A stretch of 51,989 nucleotides of DNA from Streptococcus varani (GCF_001375655.1 NZ_CTEN01000008.1:1-51989); one strand, 5' to 3'; shown: positions 8,661-19,249, counted from the stretch's first letter. The notes: generated from the sequence alone by a model not told the origin. Numbers and translations: made by a program.

Positions 8661-9197
8661 TTATTTACCAGTTTTACCTTCTTTGCGGCGAACAAATTCA
8701 CCAACATAGCGGATACCTTTACCTTTATATGGTTCAGGAGCACGAAGGCTACGGATGTAAGCTGCTGTTTGACCAACAACCTCTTTGTTAACACCAGACA
8801 CATGGATAAGTGTTGGTGATGGCACTTCAAATGTAATGCCTTCTGGCGCAATCACTTCATCCGGGTGTGATTTACCAACTGCAAGTGTCAATTTGTTACC
8901 AGCCAATTGAGCACGGTAACCGACACCACGCATTTCAAGTTCTTTTTTGAAGCCTTCAGAAACACCAACAACCATGTTGTTAAGGTTAGCACGGCTAGTC
9001 CCGTGGATAGTCTTCATTTCTTTTGAATCGTTTGGACGGTGAAGCGTTACTTCTGCACCTTCCACACGGATTTCGATAGTTGTAGGGAATTCACGAGTGA
9101 GTTCACCCTTAGAGCCTTTTACAGTCACCACGCCGTTGTTTTGAGAAATCTCAACACCAGCAGGCAAAGTAATCACCTTATTACCAATACGTGACAT
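8661..9197 (-). CDS. rplF: 50S ribosomal protein L6
   Basis: 178 residues, two repeated L6 folds, located near the factor-binding region. [17 protein letters not shown] at the start and the family C-terminus [19 protein letters not shown] are diagnostic. Separated by 83 bases from rplR and 296 bases from rpsH. Confidence 0.98.
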   Translation of the reverse strand: MSRIGNKVITLPAGVEISQNNGVVTVKGSKGELTREFPTTIEIRVEGAEVTLHRPNDSKEMKTIHGTSRANLNNMVVGVSEGFKKELEMRGVGYRAQLAGNKLTLAVGKSHPDEVIAPEGITFEVPSPTLIHVSGVNKEVVGQTAAYIRSLRAPEPYKGKGIRYVGEFVRRKEGKTGK

Positions 9198-9493
9198 ATT
9201 TATTTTTCTCCTGTTAAATTGTCAGGCCGATAAACGACCAGTTTTCACGGGGTAACTCATGATACAAAGGGCGTATAAAAGCCAAAGTGAAAATAGGAAA
9301 CTTGACGAAGAAGCTTTAGCTTCTAGGAACGTTTATCTTTTTCATACCGGCTTTAGCCCGTGTTCAAATGAGTGTGTTTGTGCATTTTGTAGGTTTCTAG
9401 TCCTAGATGTGTCTAGGCAGAAGGAAGTAGGCTATACTGGCGTACGACAAAACCTCCTAAGACCGACACATAACGGAATTGGAAGGCACAAAA
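9198..9493 (-). other. Gene-free spacer between rpsH and rplF
   Basis: 296 bases inside an otherwise tightly packed operon. Visible structure is limited to small hairpins, for example GAAGC/GCTTC near 9310 and CCTAGA-TGTG-TCTAGG at 9402-9417. A plus-strand frame at 9259-9513 has no ribosome site and runs into rpsH. I see no promoter I trust. Confidence 0.5.
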
Positions 9494-9892
9494 TTACCAA
9501 ACGTATGCGATAACCTCACCACCAAGGTTCTTTTGACGAGCTTCTTTGTCTGTCAAGAGACCTTCAGATGTAGAGATAATAGCGATTCCGAGTCCATTAA
9601 GAACTTTAGGAATATCATCGCGTTTTGAATAAACACGAAGACCTGGTTTTGAGATACGCTTCAAGTTGGTGATAACACGCTCACCGTTTGTTCCGTATTT
9701 CAAGAACACACGGATAATACCTTGTTTGTCATCTTCGATGAATTCAACGTTTTTTACAAAACCTTCGTTTTTAAGGATTGTAGCAATCCCTTTTTTGATG
9801 TTTGATGCAGGTACTTCAAGTACTTCGTGTTTCACTTGGTTAGCGTTACGAATACGTGTTAAAAAGTCTGCAATTGGGTCAGTCATAACCAT
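9494..9892 (-). CDS. rpsH: 30S ribosomal protein S8
   Basis: 132 residues. S8 is a primary 16S-binding protein and the classic feedback regulator of the spc operon in enterobacteria. Start [19 protein letters not shown] and end [26 protein letters not shown] are typical. It follows rpsN by 111 bases. Confidence 0.98.
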   Translation of the reverse strand: MVMTDPIADFLTRIRNANQVKHEVLEVPASNIKKGIATILKNEGFVKNVEFIEDDKQGIIRVFLKYGTNGERVITNLKRISKPGLRVYSKRDDIPKVLNGLGIAIISTSEGLLTDKEARQKNLGGEVIAYVW

Positions 9893-10003
9893 TGTTTATT
9901 TCTCCTCTTACTAGCAGTTTGATCAAATCACTTGCTAGTTAATGTTGCCCTATGGGCAGTGCAAAGTTAGACTTTGCTAGTTTAATGCTGATGCATCATC
10001 AAA

Positions 10004-10189
10004 TTACCAAGATGCTTTTGTTACGCCTGGGATTTGTCCAAGGTAAGCCAAGTCGCGGAAGCATACACGGCAAAGTTTGAATTTGCGGTATACTGAGTGT
10101 GGACGTCCACATTTCTCACAACGTGTATAAGCTTGTGTCGAGAACTTAGCTGGGCGTTTGTTTTTAGCAATCATAGATTTTTTAGCCAT
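10004..10189 (-). CDS. rpsN: 30S ribosomal protein S14, zinc (C+) type
   Basis: 61 residues. The two CxxC pairs (CEKCGRPH and LCRVC) are the zinc ribbon of the short type Z form of S14. Some Firmicutes carry a second, zinc-independent paralogue elsewhere that is induced by zinc starvation; none is in this window. It is 14 bases after rplE. Confidence 0.98.
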   Translation of the reverse strand: MAKKSMIAKNKRPAKFSTQAYTRCEKCGRPHSVYRKFKLCRVCFRDLAYLGQIPGVTKASW

Positions 10190-10203
10190 TTATTCTCTCC
10201 CTC

Positions 10204-10746
10204 TTATTTCGCAAACGGCATTCCAAGGCCAGCAAGCAAAGCACGTGATTCTTCGTCAGTGTTAGCAGTTGTAACGATAACAATATCCATACCACGAGTT
10301 TTATCAACGTCATCGAAGCTGATTTCTGGGAAGATCAATTGCTCTTTCACACCAAGTGTGTAGTTACCACGTCCGTCAAATGACTTTGTTGGAACACCGT
10401 GGAAGTCACGTACACGAGGAAGTGATACTGAAACCAATTTGTCCAAGAATTCATACATACGTTCGCCACGAAGAGTGACCTTCGCACCAATCGCTACCCC
10501 TTCACGAAGACGGAAGCCGGCGATAGATTTCTTAGCTTTTGTGATAAGTGGTTTTTGACCTGAGATAAGTGCCAATTCTTCAGCAGCTTTCTCAAGGTTT
10601 TTGGCGTTAGAAACAGCGTCACCAACACCCATGTTCAAAACAATCTTATCAACTTTTGGTACAGCCATAACTGATGAGTAGTTGAATTGTTCTGTCAAAG
10701 AAGGAACTACTTCATTAAGATATTTTTCTTTTAAACGATTTGCCAT
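10204..10746 (-). CDS. rplE: 50S ribosomal protein L5
   Basis: 180 residues, 5S rRNA-binding protein of the central protuberance. Conserved [33 protein letters not shown] and the C-terminal [20 protein letters not shown] identify it. Confidence 0.98.
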   Translation of the reverse strand: MANRLKEKYLNEVVPSLTEQFNYSSVMAVPKVDKIVLNMGVGDAVSNAKNLEKAAEELALISGQKPLITKAKKSIAGFRLREGVAIGAKVTLRGERMYEFLDKLVSVSLPRVRDFHGVPTKSFDGRGNYTLGVKEQLIFPEISFDDVDKTRGMDIVIVTTANTDEESRALLAGLGMPFAK

Positions 10747-10769
10747 TATACTTCTCCTTTCCTTCGTGA

Positions 10770-11075
10770 TTAATCAAGCACTTCGCCTGATTTTTTGTTG
10801 TAGCGAACTTTTTTGCCGTCTACAAGTTTGTAACCAACACGGCCCGCAATACCATTTTTATCAAGAACTTGAACGTTTGATACATGGAGTGGAGCTTCTT
10901 TTTCAACGATAGCACCTTGAGGGTTTTCGTTGTTTGGCTTTTGGTGTTTCTTGATGATATTTACACCTTCAACAACCACTTTGTTAGCTTTTGGAAGTGC
11001 TGTTACGACTACAGCTTCAACGCCTTTGTCCTTACCAGCGATTACGCGAACTTTGTCGCCTTTTTTTACAAACAT
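10770..11075 (-). CDS. rplX: 50S ribosomal protein L24
   Basis: 101 residues, an assembly initiator protein of the 50S subunit. KOW motif [20 protein letters not shown] is at residues 3-23. Located between rplN and rplE as expected. Confidence 0.98.
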   Translation of the reverse strand: MFVKKGDKVRVIAGKDKGVEAVVVTALPKANKVVVEGVNIIKKHQKPNNENPQGAIVEKEAPLHVSNVQVLDKNGIAGRVGYKLVDGKKVRYNKKSGEVLD

Positions 11076-11148
11076 TTTTTTCTCCTATAATTCTTACGCC
11101 CGAATGGGCACCCTGCATCAGGAATGCAGGGGACTTAGTTTGTGTTCA

Positions 11149-11517
11149 TTAAAGTACTTCTGGTGCCAATGAAACGATTTTCATGAAACCGCCGTCACGC
11201 AATTCGCGTGCCACTGGGCCAAAGATACGAGTTCCGCGAGGGTTTTTGTCTTCACGGATGATAACTGCTGCATTTTCGTCAAATTTGATGTAAGAACCAT
11301 CAGCGCGACGAGCACCTGTTTTAGTACGAACGATAACTGCTTTAACAACGTCACCTTTTTTAACCGCACCACCAGGAGTAGCTTGTTTTACTGAAGCAAC
11401 GATCACATCACCGATGTTTGCAAATTTACGTCCTGAACCACCAAGAACTTTGATTGTCAAGATTTCACGTGCGCCACTGTTGTCAGCAACTTTCAAACGA
11501 GTTTCTGTTTGAATCAT
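11149..11517 (-). CDS. rplN: 50S ribosomal protein L14
   Basis: 122 residues. [18 protein letters not shown] and [20 protein letters not shown] are the L14 signatures. It forms part of the intersubunit bridge surface. It is 73 bases upstream of rplX. Confidence 0.98.
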   Translation of the reverse strand: MIQTETRLKVADNSGAREILTIKVLGGSGRKFANIGDVIVASVKQATPGGAVKKGDVVKAVIVRTKTGARRADGSYIKFDENAAVIIREDKNPRGTRIFGPVARELRDGGFMKIVSLAPEVL

Positions 11518-11541
11518 ATTCGTTTTCTCCTTTCAGTTTGA

Positions 11542-11802
11542 TTAAATGACAACTGCTTCTTCCACAACCTCTACAAGACGGAAACGTTTTGTAGCTGAAA
11601 GTGGACGAGTTTCCATGATACGAACGATATCGCCTTCTTTGGCAGTATTGTTTTCATCATGTGCTTTGTATTTTTTAGAGTAGTTGATACGTTTACCATA
11701 GACTGGGTGATTACGTTTCGTTTCAACTACAACTGTGATTGTTTTGTCCATTTTGTCAGACACTACACGTCCAAGAAGGACTTTACGATTATTGCGTTCC
11801 AT
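11542..11802 (-). CDS. rpsQ: 30S ribosomal protein S17
   Basis: 86 residues. OB-fold primary binding protein of 16S rRNA. Recognised by [20 protein letters not shown] and the [20 protein letters not shown] signature. Follows rpmC by 23 bases. Confidence 0.98.
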   Translation of the reverse strand: MERNNRKVLLGRVVSDKMDKTITVVVETKRNHPVYGKRINYSKKYKAHDENNTAKEGDIVRIMETRPLSATKRFRLVEVVEEAVVI

Positions 11803-11825
11803 TGAAATTCTCCTTCCCTAGTCTA

Positions 11826-12032
11826 TTATTTGTTTTCAGATTGCACTGTTTTGATACGTGCAATTTGCTTTTTAACTTCGTTCAAACGAGCAGTTTGCTC
11901 AAGTTGACCAGCAGCAGCTTGGAAACGAAGATCGAAGAGTTCTTTCTTCAACTCGTTTTCCTTCTTAGCAAGTTCTTCTTGAGAAAGGCCACGAAGTTCT
12001 TTAACAAAATCTTTAATTTCTTGAAGTTTCAT
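11826..12032 (-). CDS. rpmC: 50S ribosomal protein L29
   Basis: 68 residues, all-helical L29 near the exit tunnel where trigger factor and SRP dock. [20 protein letters not shown] and the [15 protein letters not shown] block are typical. It lies 9 bases after rplP. Confidence 0.97.
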   Translation of the reverse strand: MKLQEIKDFVKELRGLSQEELAKKENELKKELFDLRFQAAAGQLEQTARLNEVKKQIARIKTVQSENK

Positions 12033-12041
12033 GTCTTCTCC

Positions 12042-12455
12042 TTATTCTGCTTCACGTTTTACGAATTTAACTTTGACTGGTAATTTGTGGCCAGCAAGAC
12101 GGAATGCTTCGCGTGCGATTTCTTCAGAAACGCCTGCAACTTCAAACATTACTTTGCCACGTTTAACTGGTGATACCCAACCTTCTGGAGCACCTTTACC
12201 AGAACCCATACGAACACCGATAGCTTTCGCAGTATATGATTTGTGAGGGAAGATTTTAATCCAAACTTTACCACCACGTTTCATATAACGAGTCATCGCG
12301 ATACGAGCTGCTTCGATTTGACGGTTTGTAATCCATGAGCTAGTAGTAGCTTGAAGGCCATATTCACCAAATGATACTTCTTTACCACCTTTAGCTTCAC
12401 CGCGCATTTTTCCGCGGAATTCGCGACGGTGTTTCACACGTTTAGGTACTAACAT
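12042..12455 (-). CDS. rplP: 50S ribosomal protein L16
   Basis: 137 residues. L16 contacts A-site tRNA near the peptidyl-transferase centre. [19 protein letters not shown] and the [18 protein letters not shown] segment are diagnostic. The gene begins three bases after the rpsC stop codon. Confidence 0.98.
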   Translation of the reverse strand: MLVPKRVKHRREFRGKMRGEAKGGKEVSFGEYGLQATTSSWITNRQIEAARIAMTRYMKRGGKVWIKIFPHKSYTAKAIGVRMGSGKGAPEGWVSPVKRGKVMFEVAGVSEEIAREAFRLAGHKLPVKVKFVKREAE

Positions 12456-12458
12456 TTG

Positions 12459-13112
12459 TTATTTGCCTCCTTTAGCGTCTTTACGAGCTGGGAGAACTTC
12501 ACCACGGTAGATCCAAACTTTAACGCCGAGTTTACCGTATGTTGTCAAAGCTTCTTCCCAAGCATAGTCGATATCAGCACGAAGGGTATGAAGAGGAACA
12601 GTTCCTTCTGAGTAACCTTCAGCACGGGCGATATCTGCACCGTTCAAACGGCCAGAAACCTGTGTTTTGATACCTTTAGCACCAGCGCGCATTGCACGTT
12701 GGATGGCTTGTTTTTGAGCACGACGGAAAGCAACACGTTGCTCCAATTGACGAGCAATTGATTCACCAACAAGGTGAGCGTCCAAATCTGGAGATTTGAT
12801 TTCGATGATGTTGATGTGTACTTGTTTTCCAGTCAATTTGTTCAATTGTGCGCGAAGTGCGTCAACATTTGAACCAGCTTTACCGATAACCATACCAGGT
12901 TTAGCTGTGTGCACACTTACGATCACTTTATTTACTGCACGTTCGATTTCAATAGTAGAAATCGCTGCGTCAGCCAATTCTTTTTTGATAAAGTTACGGA
13001 TTGCAAGATCTTCATGAAGGTAATCCGCGTATTCTTTTTCAGCATACCATTTGGCATCCCAATCACGGATGATGCCGACACGCATACCAATTGGATGTAC
13101 TTTTTGTCCCAC
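12459..13112 (-). CDS. rpsC: 30S ribosomal protein S3
   Basis: 217 residues with the KH domain ([18 protein letters not shown]) that lines the mRNA entry channel, and the C-terminal [21 protein letters not shown] motif. Full length. Twelve bases after rplV. Confidence 0.98.
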   Translation of the reverse strand: MGQKVHPIGMRVGIIRDWDAKWYAEKEYADYLHEDLAIRNFIKKELADAAISTIEIERAVNKVIVSVHTAKPGMVIGKAGSNVDALRAQLNKLTGKQVHINIIEIKSPDLDAHLVGESIARQLEQRVAFRRAQKQAIQRAMRAGAKGIKTQVSGRLNGADIARAEGYSEGTVPLHTLRADIDYAWEEALTTYGKLGVKVWIYRGEVLPARKDAKGGK

Positions 13113-13124
13113 GTTTTTACCTCC

Positions 13125-13469
13125 TTAATTTTCTGCCACAACTACAGTGATGTGAGCTGTGCGTTTGTTGATTGGTGAAGCTGAACCTTTTGCACGAGGA
13201 CGGAAACGTTTAAGAGTTGGTCCTTCGTTTGCGAAAGCTTCGCTAACTACCAAGTTAGCTTTTTCCAAACCAAAGTTGTTTTCAGCGTTAGCTACTGCTG
13301 ACATCAAGACTTTTTCGATGATCCCAGCTGCTTTGTTTGGAGTGAATTTTAAAATTGCGATTGCATCTGCTACACTTTTGCCACGGATATTATCCAAGAC
13401 AAGACGTGATTTACGAGGTGAAACACGTACTGTGCGAGCAACTGCTTTAGCTGAAGTAATTTCTGCCAT
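13125..13469 (-). CDS. rplV: 50S ribosomal protein L22
   Basis: 114 residues. L22 lines the peptide exit tunnel. [20 protein letters not shown] and the C-terminal [19 protein letters not shown] loop are conserved. No altered length at the tunnel loop is apparent. Confidence 0.98.
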   Translation of the reverse strand: MAEITSAKAVARTVRVSPRKSRLVLDNIRGKSVADAIAILKFTPNKAAGIIEKVLMSAVANAENNFGLEKANLVVSEAFANEGPTLKRFRPRAKGSASPINKRTAHITVVVAEN

Positions 13470-13484
13470 TGTGTTGTCCTCCTA

Positions 13485-13766
13485 TTACTTTCTACGTGTT
13501 TTCTTGTCGTCTGCAGCGTGACCTTTGTAAGTACGTGTTGGTGCGAATTCACCAAGTTTGTGACCTACCATGTCTTCTTGGATGTAAACAGGAACATGTT
13601 TACGTCCATCATAAACTGCGATTGTATAGCCGATGAAACTTGGGAAAATCGTTGAACGACGTGACCAAGTTTTGATTACTTTTTTCTTTTCGTCATTTGC
13701 TTGAGCTTCAACTTTTTTCATCAAATGCTCATCGACGAAAGGTCCTTTTTTAAGACTACGTCCCAT
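13485..13766 (-). CDS. rpsS: 30S ribosomal protein S19
   Basis: 93 residues. [19 protein letters not shown] and the [18 protein letters not shown] signature identify S19 of the 30S head. A 91-base spacer separates it from rplB. Confidence 0.98.
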
Positions 13767-13857
13767 TTTGTAGTTTTCTCCTTTAAAGTATGTACCACAA
13801 CGGCTTGCTAGTCAAACTAGCTACCGAGTTGGCGGATGTTAAGAGGCTAATTTAACC

Positions 13858-14691
13858 TTATTTTTGGTTGCGACGACGAACGATAAGTTTGTCTGATTTA
13901 GCCTTCTTGTTACGAGTTTTAAGACCAAGCGCTGGTTTACCCCAAGGAGTAGATGGCGCTTTACGTCCAACTGGTGCTTTACCTTCACCACCACCGTGTG
14001 GGTGATCGTTAGGGTTCATTACAGAACCACGAACTGTTGGGCGGATACCTTTCCAACGGCTACGTCCTGCTTTACCAAGGTTCACCAATCCATGTTGTTC
14101 GTTACCTACAGTACCGATAGTTGCACGACAAGATGCCAAGATCATACGAACTTCGCCAGATTGAAGACGAACAAGAACATATTTACCTTCTTGACCAAGT
14201 ACTTGTGCAGATGCACCAGCAGCACGAACTAACTCACCACCACGACCTGGTTTCAATTCGATGTTGTGTACAACAGTACCAACTGGAATGTTCGCCAATG
14301 GAAGTGCGTTACCGACTTTGATGTCAGCATCTGGACCTGAGATGATACGTTGCCCAACTTCAAGACCTTTTGGAGCAAGGATGTACGCTTTCACACCGTC
14401 AGTATAATGAACAAGAGCGATGTTAGCTGTACGGTTTGGATCATACTCAACAGTCTTAACAACCGCTTCGATACCGTCTTTGTTCCGTTTGAAGTCGATC
14501 AAACGGTAGTGACGTTTGTGTCCACCACCGTGGTGACGAACTGTGATACGACCATTGTTATTACGGCCTGCTGTTTTCTTCAAAGAAACAAGCAATGATT
14601 TCTCAGGTGTGCTTGTTGTGATTTCAGCGAAATCCAAAGAAGTCATGTTACGACGGCCATTTGTCGTTGGTTTATAAACTTTAATACCCAC
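13858..14691 (-). CDS. rplB: 50S ribosomal protein L2
   Basis: 277 residues, one of the most conserved 23S-binding proteins and needed for subunit association and peptidyl-transferase assembly. The motif [20 protein letters not shown] near the C-terminus contains the invariant His. It follows rplW by 17 bases. Confidence 0.98.
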   Translation of the reverse strand: MGIKVYKPTTNGRRNMTSLDFAEITTSTPEKSLLVSLKKTAGRNNNGRITVRHHGGGHKRHYRLIDFKRNKDGIEAVVKTVEYDPNRTANIALVHYTDGVKAYILAPKGLEVGQRIISGPDADIKVGNALPLANIPVGTVVHNIELKPGRGGELVRAAGASAQVLGQEGKYVLVRLQSGEVRMILASCRATIGTVGNEQHGLVNLGKAGRSRWKGIRPTVRGSVMNPNDHPHGGGEGKAPVGRKAPSTPWGKPALGLKTRNKKAKSDKLIVRRRNQK

Positions 14692-14708
14692 GTTAATTCC
14701 TCCTTTGA

Positions 14709-15005
14709 TTATTCAGCTTCAGCTGCAAACAACTCGATTGCTTTAGAATCAGCTGTAAGAGTAATGATAGCTTTTTTAACTTTGTTTGTGCGACCTACAT
14801 AACGTCCAACACGTTTTGTTTTAGGTTTCACATTGATTGTGTTTACGTTAGCTACTTTAACGCCTTCAAAAGCTGCTTCAACAGCTTGTTTGATGAGGAG
14901 TTTGTGTGCACGAGTATCCACTTCAAATACATATTTGCCTGCTTCAAGTTGGCCCATTGAGCTTTCTGTGATTACAGGTTTTTTGATAACATCATACAAA
15001 TTCAT
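14709..15005 (-). CDS. rplW: 50S ribosomal protein L23
   Basis: 98 residues, exit-tunnel protein and docking site for trigger factor and [20 protein letters not shown] and the [18 protein letters not shown] segment are typical. Its ATG shares one base with the rplD stop (TAATG), indicating translational coupling. Confidence 0.98.
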   Translation of the reverse strand: MNLYDVIKKPVITESSMGQLEAGKYVFEVDTRAHKLLIKQAVEAAFEGVKVANVNTINVKPKTKRVGRYVGRTNKVKKAIITLTADSKAIELFAAEAE

Positions 15006-15628
15006 TATGCAAGAACCTCCTCGATCTTAGAGATAGCTGCTTGAGTTACAAGAAGTTTGTCTGCGCTTGTGATGTCCAGTACACTTGCAGTTTCAGCAGT
15101 TGCAACTTTCACGTTTGGAAGGTTACGAGCTGAAAGAGCTGCAAATTCGTTGTCTTCATCAAGAATAACAAGGACTTTTGAATCAATGCTCAAGGCTGCA
15201 AGAACTTTTGCAAATTCAGCAGTTTTTGGAGCTGCAAATTCAAGAGAGTTAACAGCTACAAATTTGTTGTCAGCAACTTTTTCTGAGTAAACAGATTTAA
15301 GTGCTAAACGACGAACTTTTTGTGGAAGTTTGTAAGCGTATGAACGTGGAGTTGGTCCGAAGACTACACCACCGCCACGCCATTGTGGTGAGCGAATAGA
15401 ACCTTGACGCGCACGTCCAGTTCCTTTTTGACGCCATGGTTTGCGTCCACCGCCACGTACTGCTGAGCGGTTTTTAACTGCATGAGTACCTTGACGAAGA
15501 CTAGCGCATTGACTGATGATGACATCGAAAACAACAGCTTGGTTAGGCTCGATAGCGAATACTGCGTCGTTCAAAACAACTTCACCAGCTTCTTTACCGG
15601 TTTGATCAAATAATGTTACATTTGCCAT
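15005..15628 (-). CDS. rplD: 50S ribosomal protein L4
   Basis: 207 residues. L4 lines the exit tunnel and binds macrolide-proximal 23S rRNA; the loop [19 protein letters not shown] is intact and conserved. In enterobacteria L4 regulates the S10 operon; I see no proof of that here. Confidence 0.98.
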   Translation of the reverse strand: MANVTLFDQTGKEAGEVVLNDAVFAIEPNQAVVFDVIISQCASLRQGTHAVKNRSAVRGGGRKPWRQKGTGRARQGSIRSPQWRGGGVVFGPTPRSYAYKLPQKVRRLALKSVYSEKVADNKFVAVNSLEFAAPKTAEFAKVLAALSIDSKVLVILDEDNEFAALSARNLPNVKVATAETASVLDITSADKLLVTQAAISKIEEVLA

Positions 15629-15652
15629 TTCGACTGATTTCCCCTTTCCTTA

Positions 15653-16279
15653 TTATTTAGCAGCTTTAACTGCTGTCTTGATAGTGATAAGAGATTTCTT
15701 AGCACCTGGTACGTTACCTTTGATAAGGATAACGTCCTTTTCTGGAACAACTTGTACCACTTCAAGGTTTTGAACTGTTACACGGTTACCACCCATGCGC
15801 CCTGCCAAGCGTTTGTTTTTGAAAACGCGGTTAGGAGCAACAGGTCCCATTGACCCTGGACGACGGTGGTAACGAGAACCGTGAGCCATAGGACCACGTG
15901 ATTGACCATGGCGTTTTATAACACCTTGGAAACCTTTACCTTTTGAGGTACCCGTTACATCCACAACATCTCCGGCTACGAATGTATCTACAGTGATTTC
16001 TGCACCAACTTCCAAGCCTTCAATGTTTTTAAATTCACGAATGAAGCGCTTAGGAGCTGTGTTAGCTTTTGCTACATGGCCTTTGGCAGGTTTGTTACTC
16101 AATACTTCGCGTTTGTCGTCGAAACCAACTTGAACAGCTTCATATCCGTCTGTTTCAAGAGTTTTCACTTGAAGCACAACGTTTGGAGTTGCTTCGATGA
16201 CAGTTACAGGGATAAATTCACCAGCTTCAGTGAAGATTTGAGTCATTCCCACTTTTTTCCCTAAGATTCCTTTTGTCAT
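15653..16279 (-). CDS. rplC: 50S ribosomal protein L3
   Basis: 208 residues. [16 protein letters not shown] and the [20 protein letters not shown] signature identify L3, an early assembly protein reaching the peptidyl-transferase centre. It is separated from rpsJ by about 100 bases containing two tandem hairpins. Confidence 0.98.
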   Translation of the reverse strand: MTKGILGKKVGMTQIFTEAGEFIPVTVIEATPNVVLQVKTLETDGYEAVQVGFDDKREVLSNKPAKGHVAKANTAPKRFIREFKNIEGLEVGAEITVDTFVAGDVVDVTGTSKGKGFQGVIKRHGQSRGPMAHGSRYHRRPGSMGPVAPNRVFKNKRLAGRMGGNRVTVQNLEVVQVVPEKDVILIKGNVPGAKKSLITIKTAVKAAK

Positions 16280-16307
16280 GAGAAAATATTTCCTTTTCTT
16301 AATAATT

Positions 16308-16372
16308 TTAAAAGTTTTTTATGAGCGTTTTTGTGCTCAAAAAAGTTTTTAAGGAGCGTTTTTTGTGCTCCG
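16308..16372 (-). repeat. Tandem hairpin repeat between rpsJ and rplC
   Basis: Two units of about 32 bases each contain a GAGC-loop-GCTC stem around an A-rich loop, flanked by AAAAACTTTT on the minus strand. The first hairpin is GGAGC/GCTCC and the second GAGC/GCTC. They could act as a processing or attenuation site early in the S10 operon. Confidence 0.6.
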
Positions 16373-16381
16373 TATCAAATC

Positions 16382-16690
16382 TTACAATTTGATTTCTACG
16401 TTAACACCACTTGGCAAGTCCAATTTCATCAAAGCGTCAACTGTTTTTTGAGTTGGGTTGATGATATCAACAAGGCGTTTGTGTGTACGCATTTCGAATT
16501 GCTCACGAGAGTCTTTGTACTTGTGAGTCGCACGAATGATTGTGTAAAGACTGCGGTCAGTTGGAAGTGGAACTGGTCCAGCAACTGTCGCACCTGTGCG
16601 CGTTGCAGTTTCTACGATTTTAGCAGCAGCTGTATCAAGTGTACGGTGCTCGTACGCTTTCAAGCGGATGCGGATTTTTTTGTTTGCCAT
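16382..16690 (-). CDS. rpsJ: 30S ribosomal protein S10
   Basis: 102 residues, first gene of the S10-spc-alpha operon. [19 protein letters not shown] and [19 protein letters not shown] are canonical. S10 also serves as NusE in antitermination. It is preceded by a 130-base structured leader and a near-consensus promoter. Confidence 0.98.
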   Translation of the reverse strand: MANKKIRIRLKAYEHRTLDTAAAKIVETATRTGATVAGPVPLPTDRSLYTIIRATHKYKDSREQFEMRTHKRLVDIINPTQKTVDALMKLDLPSGVNVEIKL

Positions 16691-16827
16691 CTTATTCTCC
16701 TTTTCGTCTATTTAAGATAATAGGCTAGCTCCGCAAGAAAACCAACAGGCAGTTGCGTGGCAATGCAACCGAGCGTGTCGCAACCTCTTGCATCAAAGCT
16801 AAAGCCGTATTTTTACGGCACCGTAGT
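16691..16827 (-). other. Structured 5' leader of the S10 operon
   Basis: The leader between promoter and rpsJ folds locally. A stem GCCGTA/TACGGC lies at 16804-16819, and a longer-range stem GTTGCG/CGCAAC at 16752-16757 and 16779-16784. This is a likely place for ribosomal-protein feedback, but no known leader family can be assigned by eye. Confidence 0.5.
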
Positions 16828-16856
16828 AGTATAACAAATGAGAGCCACCATTGCAA
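16828..16856 (-). promoter_or_regulatory. Main promoter of the S10-spc-alpha operon
   Basis: TTGCAA (16851-16856), exactly 17 bases, TATACT (16828-16833) on the minus strand. It lies upstream of the rpsJ leader, just after a terminator for the preceding gene. Confidence 0.85.
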
Positions 16857-16869
16857 GGATTTTGAATAA

Positions 16870-16919
16870 TTTTTTCAAAAAAAAAAAGAAAGGACCTGCT
16901 CAAATTAACAGATCCCTTC
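16870..16919 (-). terminator. Terminator before the S10 promoter
   Basis: On the minus strand AAGGGATCTG pairs with CAGGTCCTT (one bulged A) and is followed by a long T-run. It begins right at the stop of the nucleotidyltransferase-like gene and separates it from the ribosomal operon. Confidence 0.85.
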
Positions 16920-16920
16920 A

Positions 16921-17487
16921 CTATTCACAGTAGATAGAGAGTTGTGGCCACTTGATAAACCAGTCCTTCTTAGCCAACCTTCTTTTGTAAATAGCCAGCT
17001 GTTCTTGATCTTCTTTAAAAGTAGGCGTCGGACGGATTTCAAAAGAGCGGATACTATCTAGACCATAGGGACAAAAGAGTTCTAATTGACCAAGAGCATC
17101 CAATCGAAGACCAATAGCTGTACAAGTTTCAGGGTATCTAGACATGGCATCTCGAGAACTCGTGTAAGGTTGTGTATTGGGATTATAGCGATGCATATAT
17201 ACCTGATTTCTCACCTCCCAGCGATAGTCAGGGTAAGACTCTTTCAGTTTTTCTTCTATAATATTCGTATCTTCCCATGTCAACTTCTGGTCGTAGAAAA
17301 TAATGTCTACATCTGTTTGCCAATCAAAACCTGGTTTGTCTGATAAAATATTCCAGATAAAGTTGCGGACAACCCCCGCACAGAGCCAAGAGTCTTTTAA
17401 ATCTAGTTCTTGAAGTATCTTCAAAATCGTTTGAATGTCCTTGTCACTGGCAAGAGAATGAAGGATTTGATTTCGTGTCATTGTCAT
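16921..17487 (-). CDS. Nucleotidyltransferase-like protein (NTP_transf_6 family)
   Basis: 188 residues. It resembles the small nucleotidyltransferase family formerly called DUF925. AGVVRNFIWN near residue 38 and TDVDIIFYD near residue 58 supply the D-x-D metal site expected of a minimal polymerase-beta-like fold. Substrate is unknown for the family. It is a single-gene unit between the HAD gene and the S10 operon, with terminators on both sides. Its ribosome site is weak, and the frame starts MTMTRNQILHSL. Confidence 0.8.
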   Translation of the reverse strand: MTMTRNQILHSLASDKDIQTILKILQELDLKDSWLCAGVVRNFIWNILSDKPGFDWQTDVDIIFYDQKLTWEDTNIIEEKLKESYPDYRWEVRNQVYMHRYNPNTQPYTSSRDAMSRYPETCTAIGLRLDALGQLELFCPYGLDSIRSFEIRPTPTFKEDQEQLAIYKRRLAKKDWFIKWPQLSIYCE

Positions 17488-17512
17488 GTCGTTATTATAT
17501 CACAATGACAAA

Positions 17513-17547
17513 GAAAGAAGCCCATCTTCTTGAGACCGGCTTCTTTC
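17513..17547 (-). terminator. Terminator after the HAD hydrolase gene
   Basis: A 10-bp stem GAAAGAAGCC/GGCTTCTTTC is followed on the minus strand by TTTGTC. It lies between the HAD gene and the nucleotidyltransferase-like gene. Confidence 0.7.
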
Positions 17548-17602
17548 AGGAGATATATGAAAAAGAATGTATTGATTATAACGAGTTTTCCTTAACCTTT
17601 CC

Positions 17603-18220
17603 TTAAAAAAGGCCTAGAATATCGGACAAGCAGATAATTTTTTGATTTTTTTCAATCGTATCAACTACTAGGTTAATAGACCCGATTCCAGCGCGTAAGG
17701 CCGTTTGGACATCTAAAAGTCGATCGCCTACATAATAGGTAGAGTCTTTTTCAAGTCGGTAGGTTTCAATTAAATAATTAAGAGCCTCGGGATCTGGTTT
17801 GCGGGCAAAGCCCGAATCAGCTGTTAGAACTTCTTTGAAATAGGTAGCTATCCCTAAGTTTTGCAATAATTGATGTGTATTTTTACCTTTGTGAGTGTAG
17901 ACAAAATTTGAAATCCCCTGTTCCACTGTCCAATCCAGCACGTCACGCGCACCTGGCATAAGATGAATGGCCGCATTTTTCTCACGGAGGGAATTGGCTC
18001 GAAAGGCCTGCATGTCATCGTAGTCCAAACCTTCTTTATCCGCTACTTCCTTGATTAAATCTTTGACAGAGAATTTTAGAATGTATTCTTTAATGGCTGG
18101 TCTGTCAAAATCTAGGCCAAAATGCTCATAGGTTTCTTCTAGACCTGCAAGGATAGCATCATATGAATCAAAAAGAGTGCCGTCTAAATCCCAGATGAAA
18201 GCTATATTTTTCTCCATCAT
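17603..18220 (-). CDS. HAD-superfamily hydrolase (phosphoglycolate-phosphatase-like)
   Basis: 205 residues. Motif I is WDLDGTLFDS with nucleophile D11 and acid D13. A helical cap follows (about 20-85). Motif II is FVYTHKG, motif III the Lys in FARKPDPEALNYL, and motif IV YYVGDRLLDVQTALRAGI. All catalytic positions are present, so it should be an active small-molecule phosphatase; the substrate cannot be read from sequence. It starts six bases after ruvB and is probably co-transcribed with it. Confidence 0.88.
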   Translation of the reverse strand: MMEKNIAFIWDLDGTLFDSYDAILAGLEETYEHFGLDFDRPAIKEYILKFSVKDLIKEVADKEGLDYDDMQAFRANSLREKNAAIHLMPGARDVLDWTVEQGISNFVYTHKGKNTHQLLQNLGIATYFKEVLTADSGFARKPDPEALNYLIETYRLEKDSTYYVGDRLLDVQTALRAGIGSINLVVDTIEKNQKIICLSDILGLF

Positions 18221-18226
18221 AGCCTC

Positions 18227-19225
18227 CTACTTGTCTTGATAAGGATAACCGAGATGCTCGTAGGCTTTGGCTGTCGCTAGACGACCTGTCCGAGTCCGCA
18301 TGATGAAGCCTTTTTGAATCAAGTAGGGTTCGTACATATCCTCGACCGTGTCGCGTTCTTCTGCGATATTGACAGAGAGAGTGCCCAGACCTACCGGACC
18401 GCCTCCGTAGACTTCAATCATGGTCTTAAGAATCTTTTGGTCTACATAATCCAAGCCTTCACGGTCTACATCCAGCATGGAGAGAGCCTTGTCCGTAATC
18501 GCATCATCAATGAGTCCGTCACCAACAATTTGGGCAAAATCTCGCACGCGCTTCAGAAGTCGGTTGGCAATCCGAGGAGTCCCACGAGAACGGCGAGCTA
18601 ATTCTATGGCAGCCTCATGTGTAATCTCCATTTCAAAGATGTCTGCCGTCCGCTCAACAATTTCGGTCAAATCATCCAGTTCATAGTATTCCATATGGCC
18701 GGTAATTCCAAAACGAGCTCGTAGGGGATTGGACAACATACCCGCCCGTGTTGTAGCACCGATGAGGGTAAAAGGTGGTAAATCTAAGTGGACAGATCGA
18801 CTGGCCTCTCCAGCTCCAATCATGATGTCAATATAAAAATCTTCCATCGCCGAATAGAGAATCTCCTCCACAGCCATGGGCATGCGGTGGATTTCATCAA
18901 TAAAGAGAACATCCCCTGGCTCTAAGTCATTAAGGATAGCCACTAAGTCTCCAGCTTTTTCGATAACTGGACCACTGGTTTGTTTGATGTTCACACCCAG
19001 TTCATTGGCAATAACAAAGGCCATGGTTGTTTTCCCCAAACCTGGAGGTCCAAAAAGTAGAGCATGATCCAGTGCCTCATCTCGCATTTTTGCGGCTTCG
19101 ATGAAGATTTTCAGTTGCTCTTTGACCTTGTCCTGACCGATATATTCATTTAATTTCTGCGGACGAAGGGTGCGCTCAACCACTTCCTCATCGCCCATTA
19201 ATTCTTTGTCTAAAATTCTGTTCAT
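18227..19225 (-). CDS. ruvB: Holliday junction branch-migration helicase RuvB
   Basis: 332 residues, AAA+ motor that drives branch migration with RuvA. Walker [10 protein letters not shown], Walker B FIDEIHR, sensor [18 protein letters not shown], and winged-helix C-terminus ([18 protein letters not shown]). The N-terminus [20 protein letters not shown] matches streptococcal RuvB. There is no Shine-Dalgarno before this ATG, and a TATAAT sits only six bases upstream, so the mRNA may be leaderless. It neighbours comS/comR, as in other streptococci. Confidence 0.97.
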   Translation of the reverse strand: MNRILDKELMGDEEVVERTLRPQKLNEYIGQDKVKEQLKIFIEAAKMRDEALDHALLFGPPGLGKTTMAFVIANELGVNIKQTSGPVIEKAGDLVAILNDLEPGDVLFIDEIHRMPMAVEEILYSAMEDFYIDIMIGAGEASRSVHLDLPPFTLIGATTRAGMLSNPLRARFGITGHMEYYELDDLTEIVERTADIFEMEITHEAAIELARRSRGTPRIANRLLKRVRDFAQIVGDGLIDDAITDKALSMLDVDREGLDYVDQKILKTMIEVYGGGPVGLGTLSVNIAEERDTVEDMYEPYLIQKGFIMRTRTGRLATAKAYEHLGYPYQDK

Positions 19226-19249
19226 GGTCTTATTATAGCAGAAAATGAA

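Noticed and set aside
9259..9513. Plus-strand 84-residue frame between rplF and rpsH
   Set aside because: No ribosome site, no recognisable protein, overlaps rpsH antisense.
17262..17269. TACGAATA cin-box (ComX target) on the minus strand
   Set aside because: It lies inside the nucleotidyltransferase-like coding sequence with no promoter context or late competence gene downstream; chance match is likely.
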